Notes: generated by a model not told the origin, from the letters alone. A stretch of 64,000 bases of DNA from Paraburkholderia acidisoli (GCF_009789675.1 NZ_CP046913.1:3176104-3240103); one strand, 5' to 3'; numbered from the stretch's first letter, positions 1 to 10,174 are shown. Made by a program: numbers and translations.

Positions 1-845
1 AGCACGATCGCCATGATCACGAACACCACGGTCGCCGACGCCTCGGGCCAGAACACGCGCGTGAAGCCTTCGATCACGCCGAGCAGCAACCCCGTGAGGA
101 TCGAGCCCATGATCGAGCCCATGCCGCCGATCACGACCACGGCGAACACGGTGATGATCATCGGCTGGCCCATGAGCGGCGACACCTGGATCACGGGCGC
201 GGCGAGCACGCCCGCGAACGCCGCGAGCGCCACGCCGAAGCCGTAGGTGAGCGTGATCATGAGCGGCACGTTGATGCCGAACGCCTCCACGAGTTTCGGG
301 TTCTCGGTGCCCGCGCGCAGATAGGCGCCCAGCCGGGTCTTCTCGATCACGAACCACGTGGCGAAGCACACCGCGAGCGACGCCACCACGACCCACGCGC
401 GATAGTTGGGCAGATACATGAAGCCGAGATTGGTGGCGCCCGAAAGCAGATCGGGCGTGTCGTACGGTTGCCCCGACGCGCCGTAGATCGAGCGGAACAC
501 GCCCTCCACCACGAGCGTCAGACCGAAGGTCAGCAGGAGTCCGTACAAATGATCGAGCCGATACAGCCAACGCAGCATCGAGCGCTCGATCACCACGCCG
601 ATCAGTCCCACCACGAGCGGCGCGATGACGAGCATCGCCCAGTACGGCAGATTGAAATAGGCGAGGCCCATCCACGTGAGCATCGCGCCCAGCATGAACA
701 ACGCGCCGTGCGCGAAGTTGATCACGTTGAGCATGCCGAAGATCACCGCGAGGCCAAGGCTCAGGATCGCGTAGAACGAGCCGTTCACCAGCCCGAGCAA
801 CAACTGGCTCAGCATTGCCGGAAGCGGAATGCCAAAGATCGTCAT
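1..845 (-). CDS. livH: Branched-chain amino acid ABC transporter permease LivH (partial at window edge)
   Basis: Inner-membrane permease of a branched-chain amino acid (HAAT) uptake system. The frame opens with MTIFGIPLPAML and reads through hydrophobic helices; family-typical stretches are visible, for example GLAVIFGMLNVINFAHGA, and a VIGGMGSIMGS loop of the kind that contacts the ATPase. About 281 codons are visible and the frame is still open at base 1, so only a short C-terminus is missing compared with a usual length near 290-310. The ATG at 845 is preceded by an AGAGG ribosome site. It follows the binding-protein gene by about 105 bases on the same strand; a LivM partner would be expected beyond the edge. 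Substrate class is inferred from family and neighbours. Confidence 0.9.
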   Translation of the reverse strand, partial: MTIFGIPLPAMLSQLLLGLVNGSFYAILSLGLAVIFGMLNVINFAHGALFMLGAMLTWMGLAYFNLPYWAMLVIAPLVVGLIGVVIERSMLRWLYRLDHLYGLLLTFGLTLVVEGVFRSIYGASGQPYDTPDLLSGATNLGFMYLPNYRAWVVVASLAVCFATWFVIEKTRLGAYLRAGTENPKLVEAFGINVPLMITLTYGFGVALAAFAGVLAAPVIQVSPLMGQPMIITVFAVVVIGGMGSIMGSILTGLLLGVIEGFTRVFWPEASATVVFVIMAIV

Positions 846-950
846 GAAAGCCGCCTCTGAAGGCACGAATAACGGTTTGCGCACGCATGCGGCGTCCGGC
901 GCGAATGGCCGCCGAACGCCGCACACCACCATCGCATCACACGCGCGCGC

Positions 951-2168
951 TTACTTCCACAGCGCGCACTTCGATTCCGCCTTGGTCGTGTACGCCTGCT
1001 CGCCCGGAATCGTCTGCACGACCTTGTACAGATCCCACGGCCCCTTCGACTCGGACGGCTTCTTCACCTCGACGAGATACATGTCGTGGATCAGCACGCC
1101 GTCCTGGCGGATATAGCCGTTGCTCGTGTAGAAGTCGTTGATCTTCGTTTTCTTCAGCTGCGCCATGACCTTGTCGGCGTCGGTCGAACCCACGGCCTGC
1201 ACCGCCTTCAGGTAGTTCATCACCACCGAATAGTCGGCGGCCTGAAGTTCCGACGGTTCCTTCTTCGTCTGCTCGTAATAGCGCTGCGCCCACTTGCGCG
1301 TGGCGTCGTTCTGATCCCAGTACCAGCCCGTCGTGAGCACGAGGCCCTGCGTGGTCTCGAGCCCGAGGCTCTTCACGTCGGGCAGGAACATCAGCAGCGC
1401 GGCGATCTTCATCGACTTGGTAATGCCGAATTCCTTGGCCGCCTTGATCGAGTTGACCGAGTCGCCGCCCGCGTTCGCGAGGCCGAGCACCTGGGCCTTC
1501 GACGCCTGCGCCTGCAACAGGAACGACGAGAAGTCCGAGGCCGAAAGCGGATGCCGCACTTCGCCGAGCACCTGGCCGCCGTTCGCCTTCACGACGTCGG
1601 CCGTGTTCTTTTCGAGCGACTTGCCAAACGCGTAGTCGGCGGTGAGGAAGAACCAGCTCTTGCCGCCCTGCTTGACCACGGCGAGGCCCGTGCCCTTGGC
1701 GAGCGCGACCGTGTCGTAGCCGTAGTGCACCGTGTAGGGCGTGCACTGCTCGTTGGTGAGCGCGTCCGTGCCCGCGCCCGTGTTGAAGTAGACGCGTTTC
1801 TTCTCGTTCGCGACCTGGTTCATCGAGAGCGCCGTGGCCGAGTTCGTGCCGCCGAGCAGCATGTCGAGGCCGTCGCGGTCCATCCATTCGCGCGCCTTCG
1901 ACGCGGCGATGTCCGCCTTGTTCTGGTGGTCCGCGTAGAGGATCTCGATCGGCTTGCCGTTGACCTTGCCGCCGAAGTCGGCGATCGCCATCTTGATCGC
2001 GGTGAGGCCGCCCTGGCCGTCGTCGTCGGCATACAGACCCGACATGTCGGTGATGAAGCCGATCTTCACCGCGTTGTCGGCGGCTTGCGCGTTCCCCGCG
2101 CAGAACGCCGTGGCGGCCGCCGTAGCGGCGAACAGTGCCGCGAGCCGCGCGAACGTGGTTTTCTTCAT
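951..2168 (-). CDS. Branched-chain amino acid ABC transporter substrate-binding protein (LivK-like)
   Basis: Periplasmic ligand-binding protein of 405 residues. It starts MKKTTFARLAALFAA with a classic signal peptide ending near AGNAQA, and the mature part opens VKIGFITDMSGLYADDDG, the usual first strand of type I periplasmic binding proteins (Peripla_BP_6). The ATG at 2168 is chosen over an in-frame upstream start at 2225 because an AAGGAGA ribosome site sits just before it and because it gives a clean signal peptide. It lies between the ATPase genes and livH on the same strand, so it should deliver the ligand to that transporter. Homologues bind amino acids, amides, urea or aromatic acids; the ligand cannot be read from sequence. 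Confidence 0.92.
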   Translation of the reverse strand: MKKTTFARLAALFAATAAATAFCAGNAQAADNAVKIGFITDMSGLYADDDGQGGLTAIKMAIADFGGKVNGKPIEILYADHQNKADIAASKAREWMDRDGLDMLLGGTNSATALSMNQVANEKKRVYFNTGAGTDALTNEQCTPYTVHYGYDTVALAKGTGLAVVKQGGKSWFFLTADYAFGKSLEKNTADVVKANGGQVLGEVRHPLSASDFSSFLLQAQASKAQVLGLANAGGDSVNSIKAAKEFGITKSMKIAALLMFLPDVKSLGLETTQGLVLTTGWYWDQNDATRKWAQRYYEQTKKEPSELQAADYSVVMNYLKAVQAVGSTDADKVMAQLKKTKINDFYTSNGYIRQDGVLIHDMYLVEVKKPSESKGPWDLYKVVQTIPGEQAYTTKAESKCALWK

Positions 2169-2274
2169 TGCAGTCTCCTTGGTTGCGTTGTTATTCAGGA
2201 ACACTTCATGAACTGACTCAGGCAAGACGACGCGCGCGGCAGAGTGGTGTCGCGCGGAAAAACCAGACAGGAAC

Positions 2275-3047
<773 letters not shown>

Positions 3048-3051
<4 letters not shown>

Positions 3052-3827
3052 GCGTGCGCTCCCGCGAGCGCCGCGTCCGCGCTGCCCATGTAGGCTTCGG
3101 CCACGAGCGGATTCTTCGAGACTTCGGCGTAGCTGCCTTCGGCCAGCACTTCGCCGCGTTGCAGCACGGTGATGGTGTCGGAGATGCCGGCGATCACATT
3201 CATGTTGTGCTCGACCATCAGGATCGTGCGCCCCGCCGAGACCTTCTTGATGAGCGCCGTCACGCGGTCGACGTCCTCGTGACCCATGCCCTGGGTCGGC
3301 TCGTCGAGCAGCATGAGTTCGGGCTCCATGGCGAGCGTGGTCGCGATCTCGAGCGCGCGCTTGCGGCCGTAGGCGAGTTCGACGGTCGGCACGTCGGCGA
3401 AATCCGTGAGGCCCACCTGCGTGAGCAGGTCCATCGCGCGGTCGTTGAGTTCGGCGAGCGAGCGCTCGGTTTTCCAGAAGTGATACGCGGTGCCGAGCGT
3501 GCGCTGCAAGCCGATGCGCACGTTCTGCAACGCGGTGAGATGCGGGAACACGGCCGAGATCTGGAACGAGCGGATAATGCCGCGCCGCGCGATCTGCGCC
3601 GGCCGCTCGCTGGTGATGTCGATGCCGTTGAACACGATGCGCCCCGCGCTCGGCACGAGGAACTTCGTGAGCAGATTGAAACAGGTGGTCTTGCCCGCGC
3701 CGTTCGGTCCGATGAGCGCGTGTATCGAACCGCGGCACACGCGCAGGTTCACGCCGTTCACGGCCGTGAAGCCCTTGAACTGTTTCGTGAGGTCGCGCGT
3801 CTCCAGAATCGTGTCGCCGAGAATCAT
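3048..3827 (-). CDS. livG: Branched-chain amino acid ABC transporter ATP-binding protein LivG
   Basis: ATPase subunit of 259 residues and first gene of the operon in transcription order. Walker A is GPNGAGKTTCFNLL, the signature motif is the atypical LAYGRKRALEIATTLA seen in LivG proteins, Walker B is LMLLDEPTQGMGHED, and the H-loop is ILMVEHNMNVI. The ATG at 3827 is preferred, preceded by GGAAGGGGAC; an in-frame GTG at 3839 is the alternative. The stop overlaps the livF start. It should energise import through LivH and LivM. Confidence 0.92.
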
Positions 3828-4133
3828 GTCCCCTTCCACGCGAAGTAAGGCGTAACACTGAAGACCTGCAAGCGTGCGGATCTCGCACGACGAGGTCCGG
3901 CGCGGACGTTCCGGCGCGCCTCCCGCTGCGCGCCACGCGCGCTGCCGACTTTTGTTTCACCGCATTGTCGCGCCAATGATGCAGCGCAATCATTGGGATT
4001 TGCACTTAATCGCGGCCCGAGCTCCGCACGCGCCTTCGACTGAACACTTACAGATAGATTCACGCAATATGCGCGCAAGTTAGACGAAGATGCGCCATAC
4101 ATCACCGTTTACCCGGAATGTGAGGAATGCATA
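3828..4133. other. Intergenic region upstream of livG with an inverted repeat
   Basis: Non-coding leader of the liv operon. It contains a perfect 8-base inverted repeat, CCAATGAT at 3973-3980 and ATCATTGG at 3989-3996, separated by 8 bases. The spacing fits two turns of helix and suggests an operator for a dimeric regulator. I could not identify a convincing sigma-70 promoter. Confidence 0.4.
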
Positions 4134-4170
4134 AAACCCCGCGCGGAACCGGACCTTCCGCACGGGGTTT
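4134..4170 (-). terminator. Rho-independent terminator after the GMC oxidoreductase gene
   Basis: Inverted repeat with arms 4134-4147 and 4157-4170 (AAACCCCG... and ...CGGGGTTT, one mismatched pair) and U-rich flanks on both strands. It lies 16 bases past the stop of the minus-strand oxidoreductase gene and may work in both directions. Confidence 0.8.
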
Positions 4171-4185
4171 TTTGTTGCGCACGAA

Positions 4186-5880
4186 TCACACGGTCGAGAG
4201 CGTCGCGGCCGTTCGCGCCTCCACGATCGCGGGCGCGCCCTCGCGGCGATCGGCGCGCATCATCTCCGCAGCGCGTTCGGCGATCATCAGCGTGGGCGAA
4301 TTCGTGTTGCCGGAGGTAATGGTCGGCATCACCGAGGCATCCACCACGCGCAAGCCCGCCACGCCGCGCACGCGCAGCCGCGCGTCGACCACGGCGTCGG
4401 CGTCGTCGGGGCGGCCCATGCGGCAGGTGCCCACGGGGTGGAAAATCGTCGTGCCGATGTTGCCCGCCGCTTCGCGCAATTCCTCGTCGGTCTGATAGGC
4501 GAGGCCCGGCAGGATCTCGTGCGGCTGATAACGCGCGAGCGCCGCCGAAGCCGCAATGCGCCGCGTGAGCCGCAGCGAATTCGCGGCCACGCTGAGGTCG
4601 TGATCCGTCGCCAGATAATTGGGCGCGATCGCGGGCGCCTGCAACGGGTCCGCCGACACCGCGTGAATGCTGCCGCGCGACGTGGGCCGCAGGTTGCACA
4701 CCGAAGCCGTGAACGCGTTGAAGCGATGCAGCGGCTCGCCGAAACGATCGAGCGAGAGCGGCTGCACGTGGTATTGCAGATCGGGGCGCGTGAGTTCGGG
4801 GTCGTCGGGATTCGACTTCGCGAACGCGCCCAGTTGCGAGGGCGCCATCGACATCGGCCCGCTTTGCATCAGCGCGTATTGCATGCCGATCATGAGCTTG
4901 CCCCACCAATGCGCCGAAGCCGTATTCAGCGTGCGCACGCCGTTCACGCGATACGCCATGCGCAATTGCAGGTGATCCTGCAGGTTTTCGCCCACGCCGC
5001 GCAGGTCCTGCACGACGCTCACGCCGAGTTGCGCGAGCCGCCCGGCCTCGCCGATGCCCGACAGCTCCAGCAGCTTGGGCGAATTCACGGCGCCCGCGCT
5101 GAGGATTACCTCGCAGCGCGCCCGCGCGACGTAGGGCACGTCGCCGCGATATTCGACGCCCACGCAGCGTTTGCCCTCGAAGATCACGCGTTCCGTGAGC
5201 GCGCCCGTGACGACGGTGAGATTGGGCCGTTTCATTGCCGCGCGCAGAAACGCCTTCGCGGCGTTCCAGCGGATGCCGCGTTTCTGGTTCACCTCGAAAT
5301 AACCGATGCCGCTGTTGTCGCCGCGATTGAAGTCGTCGGTGGCGGCAATGCCCTGCTCCTGCGCGGCGCGCGAAAACGATTCGAGAATTTCCCACTTGAG
5401 GCGCTGTTTTTCGACGCGCCATTCGCCGCCCGCGCCGTGAAACTCGCTCGCTCCGCCGTGGTGGTCTTCGCTGCGGCGAAACACGGGCAGCACGCTGTCC
5501 CAGGACCAACCGGCGTCGCCCGTGGCGCGCGCCCAGCCGTCGTAGTCGTCGCGCTGGCCGCGCATGTAGATCATGCCGTTGATCGACGACGATCCGCCGA
5601 GCACGCGCCCGCGCGGATACGCGAGGGCGCGGCCGTTGAGGCCTTTTTCGGCGGCGGTCTTGTAGAGCCAGTCGGTGCGCGGATTGCCGATGCAATACAG
5701 ATAGCCGACCGGAATGTGGATCCAGTGATAGTCGTCCTTGCCGCCTGCCTCGATGAGCAGGACGGTGACGTCGGCGTCTTCGGTGAGCCGGTTGGCGAGC
5801 ACGCAGCCCGCCGTGCCGGCGCCCACGATCACGTAATCGAACTCGCCTTCGAGGCGACGTTTTGCAGCGTCTGCACTCAT
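4186..5880 (-). CDS. GMC-family FAD-dependent oxidoreductase (choline/alcohol dehydrogenase-like)
   Basis: Flavoprotein of 564 residues. The N-terminus carries the FAD Rossmann motif DYVIVGAGTAGC; GMC signature 1 is GRVLGGSSSINGMIYMRG and signature 2 is LSAGAVNSPKLLELSGIG. The C-terminal active-site region has HPVGTCRMG and GNTNSPTLMIAERA. The ATG at 5880 follows a GGAGAC ribosome site; upstream in-frame starts are rejected because they read through the intergenic hairpin. Homologues oxidise choline, aliphatic alcohols or polyethylene glycol; the substrate here is not determinable. It lies downstream of an aldehyde dehydrogenase gene on the same strand, which fits an alcohol-to-aldehyde-to-acyl route. 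Confidence 0.9.
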   Translation of the reverse strand: MSADAAKRRLEGEFDYVIVGAGTAGCVLANRLTEDADVTVLLIEAGGKDDYHWIHIPVGYLYCIGNPRTDWLYKTAAEKGLNGRALAYPRGRVLGGSSSINGMIYMRGQRDDYDGWARATGDAGWSWDSVLPVFRRSEDHHGGASEFHGAGGEWRVEKQRLKWEILESFSRAAQEQGIAATDDFNRGDNSGIGYFEVNQKRGIRWNAAKAFLRAAMKRPNLTVVTGALTERVIFEGKRCVGVEYRGDVPYVARARCEVILSAGAVNSPKLLELSGIGEAGRLAQLGVSVVQDLRGVGENLQDHLQLRMAYRVNGVRTLNTASAHWWGKLMIGMQYALMQSGPMSMAPSQLGAFAKSNPDDPELTRPDLQYHVQPLSLDRFGEPLHRFNAFTASVCNLRPTSRGSIHAVSADPLQAPAIAPNYLATDHDLSVAANSLRLTRRIAASAALARYQPHEILPGLAYQTDEELREAAGNIGTTIFHPVGTCRMGRPDDADAVVDARLRVRGVAGLRVVDASVMPTITSGNTNSPTLMIAERAAEMMRADRREGAPAIVEARTAATLSTV

Positions 5881-5896
5881 GGTTTGTCTCCTGTCG

Positions 5897-5928
5897 ACTG
5901 GAGTTACTGCTTCAGCAGTTACTCCAGT
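5897..5928. promoter_or_regulatory. Near-perfect 15-bp inverted repeat between aldehyde dehydrogenase and GMC genes
   Basis: Arms are 5897-5911 and 5914-5928, matching at 14 of 15 positions around a 2-base centre. It sits 17 bases before the oxidoreductase start codon, in the 129-base gap after the aldehyde dehydrogenase stop. No U-run follows, so it looks more like an operator or an RNA hairpin affecting translation or mRNA processing than a terminator. Confidence 0.5.
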
Positions 5929-6009
5929 CCCATGCAAAGCCGTCCTAATCGCTCGAGCGACCGATATATTTCGGTTTCCTGATGATGCGCCCGGCGCCGT
6001 CACCTGCGC

Positions 6010-7533
6010 CTACTTCGCCACCGGCATCGTGAACTCCGCGCCCTTCGCGATGCTGTCCGGCCAGCGCTGCATGATGCTCTTGTAGCGCGTATAAAAGCGC
6101 ACGCCTTCCTCGCCGTACGCGTGATGGTCGCCGAACAGCGAGCGCTTCCAGCCGCCGAACGAATGCCACGCCATCGGCACGGGAATCGGCACGTTGATGC
6201 CCACCATCCCCACCTTGATCTGCCGCGAGAACGCACGCGCCACGCCGCCATCGGAGGTGAAACATGAAACACCGTTGCCGAACTCGTGCGCGTTGATGAG
6301 ATCGACCGCGCTCGCGAAATCCGCCACGCGCACGACCGAAAGCACCGGCCCGAAAATCTCGTCCTTGTAGATCGTCATGTCGGTGGCGACGTGATCGAAC
6401 AGCGTGCCGCCCAGGAAGAAACCCTCCTCGTGACCCTGCACGCTGTGCCCGCGCCCATCCACCACGAGCTTCGCGCCCGCCGTGACGCCCGCCTCGATAT
6501 AGCCTTCCACTTTCGCGCGATGCGCGCCCGTGACGAGCGGCCCCATTTCCGAGTTGCCGTCCATGCCGCTGCCGATCTGCAGCGACTGCACGCGCGGCGT
6601 GAGACGCTCGATCAGTTCGTCGGCGATATGGCCCACGGCCACCGCCACCGAGATCGCCATGCAGCGCTCGCCCGCCGAGCCGTACGCCGCGCCAATCAGC
6701 GCATCCACGGCCTGGTCGAGATCGGCGTCGGGCATCACGACGAGGTGGTTCTTCGCGCCGCCCAGCGCCTGCACGCGCTTGCCGTGCTTCGTGCCTTCCG
6801 TGTAGATGTATTCGGCGATGGGCGTCGAACCCACGAACGAGAGCGCGGCGACGTCGGGATGCGCGAGCAGCGCGTCGACCGCCGTTTTATCGCCGTGCAC
6901 GACGTTGAACACGCCGTCGGGCAGACCCGCTTCCTTGAGCAGTTCTGCGAGCCGCAGCGAAGCCGACGGATCGCGCTCGGAAGGCTTCAGCACGAAGGTG
7001 TTGCCGCACGCGAGCGCGACCGGGAACATCCAGCACGGCACCATCATCGGAAAGTTGAACGGCGTGATGCCCGCGACCACGCCGAGCGGCTGGCGCAGAT
7101 TCCAGTTGTCGATGCCGCCGCCAATCTGATCGGTGAAATCGGTCTTGAGCAGGTTGGGAATGCCGCACGCGAACTCGACCACTTCGATGCCGCGCATGAC
7201 CTCGCCTTTCGCATCCGAGAACACCTTGCCGTGCTCGCGCGTGATGAGTTCGGCCAGTTCGTCGTGATGCTGGTCGAGCAGATCCTTGAACTTGAAGAGG
7301 ATGCGCGCGCGTTTGATGGGCGGCGTTTCGGCCCATGCCACGGAGGCGGCCTGCGCGGCGGCCACGGCCGCGTCGACTTCGGCCACGCTCGCGAGCGGCA
7401 CGCGCGCACTGACCTTGCCGAACGCGGGATTGAAGACTTCGCCGAATCGCTCGCTCGTGCCCGCCACCGGCTTGCCGTTGATGAAATGCGTGAGCGTGCG
7501 CACGCCCGCCTCGCTTTGATGTGTCTCGCCCAT
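6010..7533 (-). CDS. mmsA: Methylmalonate-semialdehyde dehydrogenase (CoA-acylating)
   Basis: Cytoplasmic aldehyde dehydrogenase of 507 residues, full length for the MmsA family. It converts methylmalonate semialdehyde to propionyl-CoA, and malonate semialdehyde to acetyl-CoA, using NAD and CoA in valine, myo-inositol or beta-alanine breakdown. Visible signatures are [31 protein letters not shown], and the catalytic cysteine in [14 protein letters not shown]. The ATG at 7533 follows GAAAGAGG. It is divergent from a LysR gene and upstream of the GMC oxidoreductase; the LysR product probably regulates it. The natural substrate could be another semialdehyde. Confidence 0.9.
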   Translation of the reverse strand: MGETHQSEAGVRTLTHFINGKPVAGTSERFGEVFNPAFGKVSARVPLASVAEVDAAVAAAQAASVAWAETPPIKRARILFKFKDLLDQHHDELAELITREHGKVFSDAKGEVMRGIEVVEFACGIPNLLKTDFTDQIGGGIDNWNLRQPLGVVAGITPFNFPMMVPCWMFPVALACGNTFVLKPSERDPSASLRLAELLKEAGLPDGVFNVVHGDKTAVDALLAHPDVAALSFVGSTPIAEYIYTEGTKHGKRVQALGGAKNHLVVMPDADLDQAVDALIGAAYGSAGERCMAISVAVAVGHIADELIERLTPRVQSLQIGSGMDGNSEMGPLVTGAHRAKVEGYIEAGVTAGAKLVVDGRGHSVQGHEEGFFLGGTLFDHVATDMTIYKDEIFGPVLSVVRVADFASAVDLINAHEFGNGVSCFTSDGGVARAFSRQIKVGMVGINVPIPVPMAWHSFGGWKRSLFGDHHAYGEEGVRFYTRYKSIMQRWPDSIAKGAEFTMPVAK

Positions 7534-7730
7534 ATGTGCCTCTTTCGTGGAGGAATCTGTATGCAGCTACGGATGCGGTTTCAGCGCGGCTCCCGTGCTT
7601 CCGCGGTGTTTCTCGCCGTACTTCTGCTGAAAGCTTAGGCGCAACCCGGACAACTAGCGTAATCGCGAGGCACACGCGCGATCCAATGATTAATGCTCAA
7701 TTGCGATATAAGCCGGTTTAATATCAGCGC
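7534..7730. promoter_or_regulatory. Divergent promoter region between mmsA and the LysR gene
   Basis: A 197-base divergent gap. The stretch 7680-7725 is notably AT-rich for this genome (ATTAATGCTCAATTGCGATA and following), as expected for LysR binding and overlapping promoters. No single T-N11-A box can be assigned with confidence. Confidence 0.45.
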
Positions 7731-8615
7731 ATGGACCTGACCTTGCTTCGCGCTTTCGTCACGGTCGCGCGCGAGGGCAACCTCACGCGCGCGGCCGCGC
7801 ATCTGCATCTCACGCAACCGGCCGTGAGCTTGCAGATCAAGCATTTGCAGGAAACGCTCGGCGTCACGCTGTTCACGCGCACCTCGCACGGCCTCGCGCT
7901 CACGCGCGACGGCCAGGCGCTGCTGCCGCACGCCGAACGCGCGCTCGCCGCCGCCGGCGACGTGCTGCGCGCCGCTGCTGCGCTGCGGCATGAAGTGCGC
8001 GGGCGCCTGCGTATCGGCACGATCCTCGACCCCGCGTTTCTGCGGCTGGGCGGCTTTCTGCGCGAACTCGTGGAAACCTGGCCGCAGATCGAAACGGCGC
8101 TGCGCCACGGCATGTCGGGCTGGGTGCTCGACCAGTTGCGTTCGCGCGAACTCGACGTCGGGTATTACATTGGCCGCCCCGCTCCCGACGAAGCGTTTCA
8201 CGCGCTCACGCTCACGCGCTTCCAGTACCGCGTGCTGGCACCCGCCGGCTGGAAGGATCGCGTGAAGGGCGCGCGCGACTGGCGCTCGCTCGCGGCGCTG
8301 CCGTGGATCTGGACGCCGCCCGCCTCCGCTCACAATCGTCTGCTCACCACCTTGTTCGAAGCCGCGCAGGCGAAGCCCGTGAAGGTTGCCGAAGTGGATC
8401 AGGAACCGTCGATGCTCGATCTCGTGAAGTCGGGCGTGGGACTCTCGCTCGCGCGCGACGCGATCGCCATTGCCGAGGCGCATGCGCACGCGCTCACCAT
8501 CGTCGAAGGCGTGACGGTGCCCACCGAACTCACCTTCGTCACGCTCGCCGCGCGCCGCGACGAGCCCGTGATCGCGGCGGCGCTCAAGGCGATCGAAACG
8601 CAATGGGCGATATGA
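7731..8615 (+). CDS. LysR-family transcriptional regulator
   Basis: DNA-binding regulator of 294 residues. The N-terminal winged HTH reads LTRAAAHLHLTQPAVSLQIK, typical of LysR, and is followed by a periplasmic-binding-protein-like effector domain from about residue 90. It is transcribed away from mmsA, the usual arrangement for a LysR regulator and its target, so it probably controls mmsA and the GMC gene in response to a pathway intermediate. No clear Shine-Dalgarno sequence precedes the ATG. Confidence 0.9.
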   Translation: MDLTLLRAFVTVAREGNLTRAAAHLHLTQPAVSLQIKHLQETLGVTLFTRTSHGLALTRDGQALLPHAERALAAAGDVLRAAAALRHEVRGRLRIGTILDPAFLRLGGFLRELVETWPQIETALRHGMSGWVLDQLRSRELDVGYYIGRPAPDEAFHALTLTRFQYRVLAPAGWKDRVKGARDWRSLAALPWIWTPPASAHNRLLTTLFEAAQAKPVKVAEVDQEPSMLDLVKSGVGLSLARDAIAIAEAHAHALTIVEGVTVPTELTFVTLAARRDEPVIAAALKAIETQWAI

Positions 8616-8981
8616 CGCGATGTGGGCAGAACACGCGCGCGGGAAAGCCCTCGCGATATGAGCCGCGCTCATGACGGCGCACGCTCGATGCGCGGGAATC
8701 GCGCATTCGTCATCCGCCATCGCCCTCGCCTGCGCTTTCGCGCGTCACGCGTCGCACTTCGCACTTCGCACTTCGGCCGCCGCCGGTCGCCCGCCACCCG
8801 CCGCCGGTCGCGAGGCGTCGAACGCGATTTATCGATCATGCCGATGACCGTGTAACTGCGCTGTCACGCGAGTTTTGCTAGATTGGGCGTTCGCTCCGCG
8901 TTTTCGTCACGCTTTTGGCGTGCGTCCCATCACGCCGAAGGCGTGCCACCTCCATCGTTCCCTCGTGCTACAGGAGCTTGC
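8616..8981. other. Gene-free stretch with short GC-rich tandem repeats
   Basis: No gene is supported. It contains three tandem copies of CACTTCG near 8757-8777 and a duplicated GCCGCCGGTCGC motif around 8780-8812. An AT-richer segment around 8830-8880 probably holds the promoter of the next gene. Confidence 0.5.
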
Positions 8982-9512
8982 ATGGCCCGCAACATCGAAA
9001 TCAAAGCCCGCGCCCGTCAGTTCGACGCTCTGCGCGACCGCGCCGCCCAGCTCGCGCCGGACGCGCCGCTCATCTTCCGTCAGCAGGACTTCTTCTACGA
9101 CGTGCCGCGCGGCCGTCTGAAGCTGCGCCAGTTCGACGACGGCACGCCGCCCGAACTGATCTTTTATCAGCGCGACGACCGCGAAGGACCGAAGGCGTCG
9201 TACTACACGCGCAGCCCCGTGACCAATGCGGAAGCGATGCACTCGCTGCTCGCCACGGCGCTCACCACGCGCGGCATCGTCTCGAAGGAGCGCCACGTGT
9301 ATCTCGCGGGACGCACGCGCATTCACCTCGACCGCGTGGACGGTCTCGGCGACTTCGTGGAACTCGAAGTCGTGCTCGGCCCCGACGACGACGAGCAAGG
9401 CGGCGAAGCCGAAGCCCACGAGATGTTCGCGAAGCTCGGCGTGGCGGAAAGCGATCTCGTCTCGGTCGCCTATGTCGATCTGCTGAACACCGCGAACGCG
9501 AACGCCGCGTAA
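8982..9512 (+). CDS. CYTH-domain protein (class IV adenylate cyclase / CyaB-like)
   Basis: Cytoplasmic protein of 176 residues whose N-terminus MARNIEIKAR is the ExExK-type strand of CYTH enzymes, a tunnel fold acting on triphosphates. Further charged strands follow (KLRQFD, ELIFYQRDD, RIHLDRVDGLGDFVELEV), matching the alternating acidic and basic layout of the family. Members include class IV adenylate cyclases, thiamine triphosphatases and inorganic triphosphatases; which one this is cannot be read. The ATG at 8982 follows CAGGAG. An upstream in-frame ATG at 8883 adds an unlikely extension. Confidence 0.82.
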   Translation: MARNIEIKARARQFDALRDRAAQLAPDAPLIFRQQDFFYDVPRGRLKLRQFDDGTPPELIFYQRDDREGPKASYYTRSPVTNAEAMHSLLATALTTRGIVSKERHVYLAGRTRIHLDRVDGLGDFVELEVVLGPDDDEQGGEAEAHEMFAKLGVAESDLVSVAYVDLLNTANANAA

Positions 9513-9543
9513 GGCGTCCGCACGGGCAAGCGTCGAGACCGCC

Positions 9544-10050
9544 TCAAGGCGCCGGCGCGCCCGGCTCCAGATGCCCGAGCGGCAGCGGCCCATTGCGCTT
9601 GAATGTCGTGAGCACGATGTTCGAGCGCACGCTGTCCACCCCGGGCACGCGCATGAGCTTCTTCATGACGAAGGTCGACAGCGCGTTCAGATCGGGCGCG
9701 ACGATGCGCAGCAGATAGTCGGCGTCGCCCACCACCGCATGACATTCGAGCACTTCGGGCAGCACGTCGATCTGCTGCTGGAACTGCTCGATGATCGAAT
9801 CCCCGTGATGCTTGAGCTTGAGGCTCGTGAACGCCGTCACGCCCAGCCCGAGCTTCTCCGGCCGCAACACCACGCGATAGCCGTCGATCACCCCCGCCGC
9901 CTCCAGACGCTGCAGGCGCCGCCCGATCTGCGAAGGCGAAAGCGGCACCTGTTCGCCGAGTTGCTGATGCGTGGCGCGGCCGAAGCGCTGAAGCACGTCG
10001 AGCAGCGCGAGATCGAAGTGATCGAGTTCGAGCATGATGGAAATCTGCAT
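9544..10050 (-). CDS. Lrp/AsnC-family transcriptional regulator
   Basis: Regulator of 168 residues with an N-terminal HTH (THQQLGEQVPLSPSQIGRRLQRLEAAGVI) and a C-terminal RAM ligand-binding domain (VVGDADYLLRIVAPDLNALSTF). It is divergent from phhA across a 124-base AT-rich gap, so it is the likely aromatic-amino-acid-responsive regulator of phhAB; that role is inference. The start could be 10050 or an internal ATG at 10035; neither has a strong ribosome site. Confidence 0.88.
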   Translation of the reverse strand: MQISIMLELDHFDLALLDVLQRFGRATHQQLGEQVPLSPSQIGRRLQRLEAAGVIDGYRVVLRPEKLGLGVTAFTSLKLKHHGDSIIEQFQQQIDVLPEVLECHAVVGDADYLLRIVAPDLNALSTFVMKKLMRVPGVDSVRSNIVLTTFKRNGPLPLGHLEPGAPAP

Positions 10051-10066
10051 GTAAATGGCTTAATAC

Positions 10067-10089
10067 GCGTAATTATTGCATATTTACGC
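10067..10089. promoter_or_regulatory. Candidate Lrp-type operator between the regulator and phhA
   Basis: Perfect inverted repeat GCGTAA (10067-10072) and TTACGC (10084-10089) with an 11-base AT-rich spacer. It is nested in a wider GTAAAT/ATTTAC pair at 10051-10056 and 10082-10087. It lies in the divergent gap where an Lrp protein would regulate itself and phhA. Confidence 0.45.
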
Positions 10090-10174
10090 ACTATCTCATT
10101 GAAAATGCGCGCATACCGCGTGCCTCCCGCTCTAGACTTTCAGGCTTTGACCAGCCTCGAGTGGAGCACCCAGC

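Noticed and set aside
468-860. Plus-strand open frame rich in His, Glu and Arg
   Set aside because: It is the antisense shadow of livH; high-GC genomes give long open frames opposite real genes.
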